From Clostridia bacterium (lineage in GTDB: Bacteria > Bacillota > Clostridia > Acetivibrionales > DSM-27016), in NCBI GenBank assembly GCA_026414765.1, contig JAOAIJ010000029.1, forward strand, positions 1 to 64,000: a DNA stretch of 64,000 bases, written 5' to 3'. This document shows, one piece after another, positions 1 to 6,455 of the stretch. The notes beneath the pieces were generated by a model. The model saw only the letters and a list, made by a program, of their open reading frames with translations, searched no databases and was not told the origin of the DNA. Each line of letters starts with the position of its first letter. The stretch's first letter is position 1. Made by a program: the position numbers and the translations under genes.

Positions 1-20
1 CAGATGTGTATAAGAGACAG
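1..20. other. Nextera/Tn5 mosaic-end adapter remnant (not genomic)
   Basis: Bases 1-20 are the 3' end of the Illumina Nextera read-1 transposase adapter: the 19-bp Tn5 mosaic end AGATGTGTATAAGAGACAG preceded by the C of the adapter tail. It sits exactly at the contig end. Translated in frame with the following gene it gives MCIRDR, a false N-terminus well known as a contaminant in protein databases. Genomic sequence begins at about base 21. Confidence 0.97.
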
Positions 21-825
21 GATCACAACTCCGCTTTATGCATACCCTGTAACAGACAAAGAAAATGATGCTATCTGGAAGAATAAGATAGCAGCTACTG
101 ATAAGGAAAATCAGGAAATCAAGGTAAGAGGTTTACTCGCTGGCGGAACTAAGGTATTGATGCCTAATGTTGACCTAACCGGTGCTGACATCGCAAATAA
201 TAAAGTCGGTATCATCCTGAATAGCTATGGCGTAGGCAATACTAGCCGCTTTGCAACAGTTGGCAATTATGTATATGCTCTTCCTGTAGGCACTAATGAA
301 ACCGGAGCAGAATCTACAGTATATGCACAGGTAAGGGGATATGACAAGGTTGTTTACACACCAACAACAACAGTTAAATCATCCAATGTAGCTCCAACAG
401 CTCAGAGTGCAGCAGTAAGCTTGTACGGCGCAACCAGAAGTGGTACAGATGTTAAGTTTACTGAACAGCCTGTTGTTAAGAAGGCTGAAGGTTACTACGA
501 AGTATCTCTTGCAAACTTTAAGAAGTTCTTCATTGGCGACCCGACAGCTAGCCCAGTATTGCCAGCAAGAAGCATGAGTGCTACAGGTGATGCAGGCATC
601 AGATTCAGATTTGCAGATCAGTACGGTAAATCTGATAAGGAAGACACCTTCCACGGCCCAACAAACCTGATGGTAGTATCCAGCACTAGCGGTAAGTACA
701 CTATCGGTAGCGGAAAATACCTCCAGTTAGTAGGTAGCGCAGTAGCTGAAGCAAACGATGAAATCGTAATGTCAGCAGCTAAGGATGGTAAGTCCATCAC
801 TGTAACTCTTAGAATTACTGAGTAA
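21..825 (+). CDS. S-layer-type protein, C-terminal fragment (5' truncated)
   Basis: Open from the contig end; the apparent ATG at position 4 lies inside the adapter and is false, so the true start and probably most of the protein are missing. About 267 residues remain, rich in Thr, Val, Ala, Ser and Gly and beta-type in character, with one ADQYG motif near the end typical of S-layer Ig-like repeats. The segment resembles the last 270 residues of the next gene in layout: a G-x-K-x-x-G-T-K-V stretch, then N-x-V-Y-A, then DQYG, then a short beta-strand tail. It therefore looks like a tandem paralogue. Codon choice (many GGC, AGC and ATC) suggests high expression. It ends at a strong terminator. 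Function as a cell-surface or S-layer protein is inferred; no anchoring domain can be seen in what is left. Confidence 0.8.
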
Positions 826-840
826 TTAATAACTGAAATA

Positions 841-877
841 AAAAGACACCTCACAAATTTTGTGAGGTGTCTTTTTT
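841..877 (+). terminator. Rho-independent terminator of the first S-layer gene
   Basis: Perfect inverted repeat with 17-nt arms at 841-857 and 859-875, whose GC-rich core is GACACCTCAC / GTGAGGTGTC, running into a T tract. It lies 15 bases after the stop codon. Confidence 0.93.
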
Positions 878-911
878 CTGTTACAATTTCTTTACACTTA
901 ATTCCCCTATG

Positions 912-940
912 TTGACTGGCAAAATTTACGATGATATAAT
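912..940 (+). promoter_or_regulatory. SigA-type promoter of the intact S-layer gene
   Basis: TTGACT at 912-917 and a perfect TATAAT at 935-940, separated by 17 bases. The predicted transcript starts near 947 and has a leader of about 127 nt before the ATG at 1074. This is one of the best promoter matches in the window, as expected for a very abundant surface protein. Confidence 0.85.
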
Positions 941-951
941 TAGTTTGAATT

Positions 952-978
952 CAGGATAGGTAAACTTTGCTTACCCTG
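952..978 (+). promoter_or_regulatory. Stem-loop at the 5' end of the S-layer mRNA leader
   Basis: CAG (952-954) and GGTAA (959-963) can pair with TTACC (971-975) and CTG (976-978), leaving a 4-base bulge and a 7-base loop. It sits within the first 30 nt of the predicted transcript, where stem-loops commonly protect stable mRNAs from 5' decay. The role is inferred. A second small hairpin, GAGC/GCTC, lies near 1013-1027. Confidence 0.4.
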
Positions 979-1073
979 AGAAAAGCAACACAAGCTGGGT
1001 TATATTACTGGGGAGCGGACCCGGCTCTAAAATAAGGCTCACCCAAAATAATATTACAGGAGGATTTGAGAGC

Positions 1074-4052
1074 ATGAGAAATCTCAAGAAATTTTTGGCA
1101 ATAGTAGTTGCTATCGCTGTTATGATGACAGCTATGGTTCCTGCTTTCGCAGCAGAAACTACTATGACAGATGCAAAAAAAGCTGAAACCCTCAAAGTTC
1201 TTAGGGGTGGAAACGACGGAGTTACTGATGCATACCTTGCAACAGAATCATCAAGATTCCAGTCAGCTATGGTTCTTTTAAGGCTTGTTGGTAAATACGA
1301 CGCAGCAGAAGCTTTTGATGCAACCGGTAAGGAAACTTTTAAAGATCAAAATTTGGTTGGTTGGGAAAAAGGTAAAAACATACTTGCATACCTGAAGGCT
1401 CATCCTGAGTTTGGTTTTACAGGTATCAAAGGTGGAACAGAGTTCGGTGTAAATCAGATTTTAGTTCCACAGCAGGCTTACAAGATTCTTCTTCAGGCTT
1501 TGGGATATACTCAGACTACAGCTACTGTAAAAGGTGACTATGAGTATTCAAAAATCCTTGAATTTGCAGCTGAAAAAGGTTTGACTAAAATAGCTGACCT
1601 TACAAAGGTTACTAACAACGACTTGGCAGTAGCTATCGTTGAAACTTTAGCTGTAAAAGTTAAAGGTACTGAAAAAACTCTTGTTGAAAAGTTAGTAGAA
1701 GAAAAAGTTATAGCTCAGGCTGATGCTGAAACTACTGGTCTTATAAAAGTAACAGCTCTTTCAGCTACAGCAGCTCCTACTGGTGCTAAGAAGTTAACCG
1801 TAACTTTCAACCAGGCAGTTGATTCAACAAAGGCTACCTTCGATGTTAAGAAGGGTACAATTGCTGTAACTAAGAAGGAAACAACATGGGATTCCGCTAA
1901 GAAGGCTGCAACTATAGAATTAAACAGCAAAATGACTGCTGGTGATTATACTGTAACAGTAGGCGGTATCGAAATTGCTACTAAGGAGTACAAAGTTACT
2001 GTTAAAGATGAAACAGTTACTAAGATTACCTTAGGAACTACTTTGGTTATGGACAGATCAAACGCTAAAAAGGCAACTACAGGCTATAAAGTATACAATC
2101 AGTATGACGAAGAGATTACAAACGGAACAGCTTTAACAATTTCAGCAGGTAAAGCTCAGACAAGCGCAACTGCAAACGGTTCAAATGCTACTATTACACT
2201 GGATAATACCGGTGGAGCTGATTTTGCTAAGGACGAAAAAGTTGCAGTAACAGCTATCCATGTTTCAAGTGGTACTAATGCATCAGCTGTTCTTACAGTT
2301 GTTGACAAGGCTTCAGTAGCTGAAATAGCAATTGAAAAATTGTGGAATGCAGATGGTAAGACTTTAACAGCTGGTGGTGGTGCAGAACCTTCAACAAACT
2401 TCTTCCTCGTTGTAACTGCAAAAGACCAGTATGGTAATGAAGTAACAAGCACTGGTGCTATTGAAGCAGACGTAATCGTTACAGTATCAGATTCTTCTAA
2501 AGTTGATGTTAAGGGTGGAGCTGGAAACCCTGATTTCGAAACTAAGAAGATAGACGATAAAGACAGAACAGTATTGGCTCTTGCTGATACTCAGGCTGAA
2601 GGAACAAGCACAGTTAGAATGATAGCTAAATCTACTGCTAAAATGGCATCATTTGATGTAGTAGTAAAAGCAGCAGTTAAAGCTGACAGCTTTACATTTA
2701 CTGCTCCTGATGTAGCAGTAGCTGGTGAAAAGTTCAATATACCTTTCTCAGCAGTTGACCAGTTCGGAGCTGCTTTGACAGATGAAACAGCACTTGATCT
2801 TGTTAGCACAAAGACATTCACATTCAATGGTTATTCTGCAACAGTTGACTTCAAACGTGACCATGTTAAAGGTGTAACTAACCTTGAAATTGATACAACT
2901 ACTGCTAACTCAACTCAGAAGAAAGAAGGAACTGGAACACTTACAATCGTCACTCAGACTGGTAAGATATATACATTAACTGTAGCAGTTAAAGATCCTG
3001 CTAAGTGTGTTGCAATCGGCGGAATCAAAGATTTGACAACTACACTTGCTAAGGGTGCTACAGTAGATGTTACAACATCAAAAATTATAGTAAAAGACCA
3101 ATATGGTAGAGATATCACTGCTCCTCTTGGAACAGCTGCTGGTGTATACAGAATTATAGTTGAGTCTTCAGCTACTGACAAAGTATATGCACAGGCTAAT
3201 GATACTATACGCACAATGGCAAGAATTGACGGTCAGGCTGGAACTGATAAGGTTGTACTTGAAGCAAAAGCTAAAGGTACATCTACTGTAACTATCAAAC
3301 TCCAGAAGGGTGACGGAACAGCTATAGACAACACTGAATATACATTCACTGTAACTGTAGTTGAAAAAGCTGACGTTGCTTCATATGAATTAGCTGCAAT
3401 GGCTAAAGCATATGTTCAGGATCCTTTAGTTAACGACCATGGTGTGGAAATAGTTGTAAACGGTGTTAAAGCTGACGGTACAAAGGTAGCGGTGCCTTCA
3501 TCCTACTACAGTGTACAGCTTGCTACTACCGACACTAATGTACAGTATAAATCTGCAGCAAACAGAGTATACGCATACTATGGAGCATCTGTAGACAGTA
3601 CTTCTAAGGAAGCAACTATACCTGTAGTTGTAACTGTATTCGGTGCAAATGGTCCTGTAGTAGTAACTGGTAGCGTAGTAATTTCAACAAAAGTTCCTGA
3701 AATTGCTGATTTCTATCTTGCGGATACAGATACAACAGTTGCAAGTGGATTTAAAGTAACTGATAAAGCTGCTAAAGCAGTTTCAATAGCAGCAGGTGAT
3801 ATTACAAACGCAGCTACATTGTCTACTAAGATAATTGCTGTACTCAGAGCAAAAGATCAGTATGGGGCTGACTACACAGTAACTGCTAGTGATATAGCAG
3901 CTTCAGTAACATCAAACATCTCTACTAGTGATCGTACTATAAGCGGTGTAGATGGTTCAAGTACAACTAACTTACAGGCTGGTGACACATTCAGCATGAC
4001 TGTAATAACTAAGACTAATAAAGTGTTGGTTATTAAGGTAGTTGTAGTATAA
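1074..4052 (+). CDS. S-layer protein with N-terminal anchoring module and Ig-like DQYG repeats
   Basis: 992 residues. The signal peptide ends around residue 26 (PAFA/AE). Residues about 30-220 form an SLH-like wall-anchoring module closing with a K-G-T...LV-EKVI...TGL segment that recurs in the SLH protein at 57467. The remainder is a series of beta-rich Ig-like (Big-type) domains marked by Q-[YF]-[DG] turns: NQYDE near residue 342, KDQYG near 451, DQFG near 562, KDQYG near 674 and KDQYG near 928. The start is fixed by AGGAGG at 1058-1063. It has its own promoter (912-940) and terminator (4074-4106), so it is monocistronic. Family knowledge says such proteins form the paracrystalline surface layer and are often O-glycosylated; the large glycan locus immediately downstream fits this. 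The C-terminal third is paralogous to the truncated gene upstream. Confidence 0.9.
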   Translation: MRNLKKFLAIVVAIAVMMTAMVPAFAAETTMTDAKKAETLKVLRGGNDGVTDAYLATESSRFQSAMVLLRLVGKYDAAEAFDATGKETFKDQNLVGWEKGKNILAYLKAHPEFGFTGIKGGTEFGVNQILVPQQAYKILLQALGYTQTTATVKGDYEYSKILEFAAEKGLTKIADLTKVTNNDLAVAIVETLAVKVKGTEKTLVEKLVEEKVIAQADAETTGLIKVTALSATAAPTGAKKLTVTFNQAVDSTKATFDVKKGTIAVTKKETTWDSAKKAATIELNSKMTAGDYTVTVGGIEIATKEYKVTVKDETVTKITLGTTLVMDRSNAKKATTGYKVYNQYDEEITNGTALTISAGKAQTSATANGSNATITLDNTGGADFAKDEKVAVTAIHVSSGTNASAVLTVVDKASVAEIAIEKLWNADGKTLTAGGGAEPSTNFFLVVTAKDQYGNEVTSTGAIEADVIVTVSDSSKVDVKGGAGNPDFETKKIDDKDRTVLALADTQAEGTSTVRMIAKSTAKMASFDVVVKAAVKADSFTFTAPDVAVAGEKFNIPFSAVDQFGAALTDETALDLVSTKTFTFNGYSATVDFKRDHVKGVTNLEIDTTTANSTQKKEGTGTLTIVTQTGKIYTLTVAVKDPAKCVAIGGIKDLTTTLAKGATVDVTTSKIIVKDQYGRDITAPLGTAAGVYRIIVESSATDKVYAQANDTIRTMARIDGQAGTDKVVLEAKAKGTSTVTIKLQKGDGTAIDNTEYTFTVTVVEKADVASYELAAMAKAYVQDPLVNDHGVEIVVNGVKADGTKVAVPSSYYSVQLATTDTNVQYKSAANRVYAYYGASVDSTSKEATIPVVVTVFGANGPVVVTGSVVISTKVPEIADFYLADTDTTVASGFKVTDKAAKAVSIAAGDITNAATLSTKIIAVLRAKDQYGADYTVTASDIAASVTSNISTSDRTISGVDGSSTTNLQAGDTFSMTVITKTNKVLVIKVVVV

Positions 4053-4073
4053 TATCAATAAAAATAGTTAGTG

Positions 4074-4106
4074 AGAAGTGCCGATTTTATCGGCACTTCT
4101 TTTTTA
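4074..4106 (+). terminator. Rho-independent terminator of the S-layer gene
   Basis: 12-bp perfect stem AGAAGTGCCGAT / ATCGGCACTTCT (4074-4085 and 4089-4100) with a 3-base loop and a T-rich tail, 22 bases after the stop codon. Confidence 0.93.
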
Positions 4107-4267
4107 TTATAATAAGTAGTCCCCCCTGGCTACACCAAGAGAGAGAAATATCTTTAGACTTAAGCAGGAAAATAAGGCCTCTGATGCTGAAATATCGAAA
4201 TTTAGTTACAATAATTTTACTTTTATTAATTATTAATATTTGCTAATGTGTGTAGCCGCCTAAGGAA

Positions 4268-4296
4268 TTGACTTAATAAAATTATTAATATACAAT
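4268..4296 (+). promoter_or_regulatory. Promoter of the glycan-locus 5' genes
   Basis: TTGACT (4268-4273), 17-base spacer, TACAAT (4291-4296). The transcript would start near 4303 and lead into the Wzy_C-type gene at 4462. Confidence 0.65.
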
Positions 4297-4327
4297 AAAA
4301 TTAAAAAACCGTGAGCTATTCATTATC

Positions 4328-4349
4328 AACAGAGTAATTCTGTTTTTTT
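4328..4349 (+). terminator. Weak leader terminator or attenuator
   Basis: AACAGA / TCTGTT stem (4328-4333 and 4339-4344), 5-base loop, followed by a run of T. It lies inside the leader of the following gene, between its promoter and its start, so it could attenuate transcription. The 6-bp AT-rich stem is weak. Confidence 0.3.
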
Positions 4350-4461
4350 ATTGTTACAATTCAAAATTCTTTTATTAGCTTTTTTAGTACTATGGGAATA
4401 GAATAATAAGCATACATAGTAGGCCACAAAATTTGTGAGGAAAATAAGGAGAGGTAGTCAG

Positions 4462-6285
4462 ATGTCAAGTACTAATAAAAGGAGAAGGAAAGCAGAAAAA
4501 TTGACTCAGAAATATGATATTTACTTTTTAATACCTCTGGTTTTAATATTATCAATAGTTCCAACTATTGTACTAATGAAACCCATACAATTGAAAGGGA
4601 TATCTGCTGAAACATGGATTTCACCTCAAAGTGTGGATTTTTTTAGCTATTACAAGTCTGTAATATTTATAGTTTTCAGTTCTTTATTGTTGATAACATT
4701 TGTTTTTAGAGTGGGTATGCAAGGTTTGGAAACTAAAAAATCCATATATTATTATCCTTTAGGCATTTATGCATTAGTGGTCATAGTATCTCTTATCGCT
4801 GCTAAATACCCTGATGTAGCGCTATTTGGTTATGTTGAAAGGTATGAAGGTACTCTGGTGCTCCTTGGATATATTATTGTTATGGTTGTTGGCATGAATC
4901 TTGCTAAAGGAGAAAGGACAATCAAGATATTGGTTGCTTCAATACTTATTTCTGCAGCCATCATCGCCCTCATAGGAGTATTTCAACTTATCGGCTGGGA
5001 CTTTTATAAGTCAGTACTTGGAAAACAATTAATTGTTCCTTCTCTATATGCTCATATAAGGGATCAGTTGAATTTTACTTTCCCTAAGCACCAGGTATAT
5101 ACTTCAGTGTATAATCCGAACTATGTGGGAAGCTATGTTGCTCTTATTTTGCCTGTTTTAGTTGGACTTACCTTATACTTTAAAAATATATTTCAAAAGA
5201 TAGGCTTATTTTTATTCAGTTGCTGCCTGATAGTTTCTCTGATCGGCTCAGGTTCAAAGACAGGTATGGGTATATCAGTAGTTGCATTTATATTACTGAT
5301 AGTTTTTTTGAGAAAGCCAATTATCAGTAACTATAAATTCATTGGGGTAATGGTTATTGCAAGCATCGTACTTTCAGTAGGAGCAAATATCGTATCTAAC
5401 GGTTTCTTGTACTATAAACTTTCTTCTGTTGGTGAGAGTATAATAGAGTCTGTAAGAATTGCTAAAAAAGACAGTTCTGTAAAGAAAAAGCTAGATAGGC
5501 TACAGGCTGTGTTTACGGACCGAGATGAGATGAAAATAAAAACTGAAAAAGCTATTCTTATATTAAAGAATGTGAAATCACAGATTATTTTTTTAGATGG
5601 CAATAAGAATTCCTTAGATACAATAACTGATGATGGAGGTAGTATCGGGTTCAGAAATGAAACGTATTCAGACATTAAGGTTACAGTAAGGAATAATGGC
5701 GGCAATAGTACCGTCTATGTAAGCGGTAAAGAAATATTATTCTTTCTGACCAAAGAAGGTTTTAAAGTTCCAAGTGTGCAAAATAGATTGATAGATGCTG
5801 GAAATCCACCAAAATGGGGGTTCGTTGGAATAGAAGATTTTGCGTCAGGAAGAGGCTTTATTTGGTCTAGAACTTTGCCAATGTTAAGGGATACTATCAT
5901 TTTTGGTCACGGTGCTGATACCTTTGCTATATTCTTTCCACAGGATGATATAGCTGGTAAATTACTTGGTCTAGATAGTTCCATCATAGTAGTCGATAAG
6001 CCGCACAATATGTATCTTCAGATGGCAGTAAATACGGGTGTAGTTTCAGTATTAGCGTTTTTGTTCATAATATTTGCATATACGGTATCATCAATTAGAA
6101 TATACATTAAAGCGAGACTGGATTCATTTTTGGGCATAATAGGAGTAAGTGTTTTTATTGGAGTTTTGAGCTATTGCCTTACAGGTATTTTTAACGACAG
6201 TACCATTTCTGTAGCTCCTGTATTTTGGACCATGCTGGGTATAGGCATTTCAATAAATGGTATTATTAAAAAGCAAATAGCTTGA
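4462..6285 (+). CDS. O-antigen ligase/polymerase family (Wzy_C) membrane protein
   Basis: 607 residues from the ATG at 4462, chosen because AAGGAGAGG (4446-4454) precedes it at normal spacing; an in-frame GTG at 4435 has no such site. About eleven hydrophobic segments surround a large hydrophilic insert at roughly residues 323-466. A RYEGT motif follows the first helices, a GSGSKTG segment lies in mid-protein, and HGADTF (about residue 482) and PHN (about 514) mark the Wzy_C domain. Family members polymerise lipid-linked glycan units or transfer them onto acceptors at the outer face of the membrane. Placed between the S-layer genes and the sugar-nucleotide cluster, it is either the polymerase or one of two transferases of this locus. 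Which one cannot be decided from sequence. Confidence 0.85.
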   Translation: MSSTNKRRRKAEKLTQKYDIYFLIPLVLILSIVPTIVLMKPIQLKGISAETWISPQSVDFFSYYKSVIFIVFSSLLLITFVFRVGMQGLETKKSIYYYPLGIYALVVIVSLIAAKYPDVALFGYVERYEGTLVLLGYIIVMVVGMNLAKGERTIKILVASILISAAIIALIGVFQLIGWDFYKSVLGKQLIVPSLYAHIRDQLNFTFPKHQVYTSVYNPNYVGSYVALILPVLVGLTLYFKNIFQKIGLFLFSCCLIVSLIGSGSKTGMGISVVAFILLIVFLRKPIISNYKFIGVMVIASIVLSVGANIVSNGFLYYKLSSVGESIIESVRIAKKDSSVKKKLDRLQAVFTDRDEMKIKTEKAILILKNVKSQIIFLDGNKNSLDTITDDGGSIGFRNETYSDIKVTVRNNGGNSTVYVSGKEILFFLTKEGFKVPSVQNRLIDAGNPPKWGFVGIEDFASGRGFIWSRTLPMLRDTIIFGHGADTFAIFFPQDDIAGKLLGLDSSIIVVDKPHNMYLQMAVNTGVVSVLAFLFIIFAYTVSSIRIYIKARLDSFLGIIGVSVFIGVLSYCLTGIFNDSTISVAPVFWTMLGIGISINGIIKKQIA

Positions 6286-6362
6286 GTTTGCATATATAGT
6301 TTTTTTGCTTATATTAAGTGTATATTATTAATATGTTTCAATCATATTAATAAATACTGGAA

Positions 6363-6391
6363 TTGACTTATACAGACTAATGTAATAAAAT
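6363..6391 (+). promoter_or_regulatory. Promoter upstream of the Wzy_C-TPR gene
   Basis: TTGACT (6363-6368), 17-base spacer, TAAAAT (6386-6391). The -10 element lies inside the left arm of a 25-bp perfect inverted repeat (6379-6431), so the same DNA could be promoter, operator or terminator. Confidence 0.5.
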
Positions 6392-6431
6392 AGTCATGTT
6401 CATATAATGAACATGACTATTTTATTACATT
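6379..6431. repeat. Perfect 25-bp inverted repeat (terminator or operator)
   Basis: Arms 6379-6403 and 6407-6431 are perfectly complementary with a 3-base ATA loop. The inner core is TAGTCATGTTCAT, the outer part is A/T-only for several bases, and TTTT follows. It can act as a terminator for the gene ending at 6285, but it overlaps the -10 region and start of the predicted promoter at 6363-6391. An AT-rich hairpin (about 6325-6353) lies just upstream. Confidence 0.75.
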
Positions 6432-6455
6432 TTGTCCTGAGAGGAAAATATTTAT

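Larger units (their letters stand above)
4107..4461 (+). other. Gene-free region with a possible structured element and a promoter
   Basis: 355 bases without a convincing gene. GGCTACAC at 4128-4135 is the exact complement of GTGTAGCC at 4250-4257, which would close a 130-base structure. Inside it, the 8-mer GAAATATC occurs twice (4145-4152 and 4189-4196). I do not recognise a known riboswitch here. The paired block lies upstream of, not within, the transcript from the promoter at 4268-4296, so it could be a separate small RNA, a remnant or an operator region. Confidence 0.4.

Noticed and set aside
879-895. WalR-like box TGTTAC-N5-CTTTAC ahead of the S-layer promoter
   Set aside because: The second half-site has two mismatches in six and the spacing to the -35 is not diagnostic.
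971-3214. Reverse-strand reading frames opposite the S-layer gene
   Set aside because: They arise from the low-complexity, codon-biased forward gene; they have no ribosome sites and no recognisable domains.
4178-4200. CTGATG...GAAA resembling a hammerhead ribozyme core
   Set aside because: The A after CTGATG and a stem between the two motifs are missing, and no flanking stems form.
4107-4302. Riboswitch (c-di-GMP, cobalamin, purine types)
   Set aside because: None of the conserved core motifs I know are present, and the paired block lies upstream of the best promoter.
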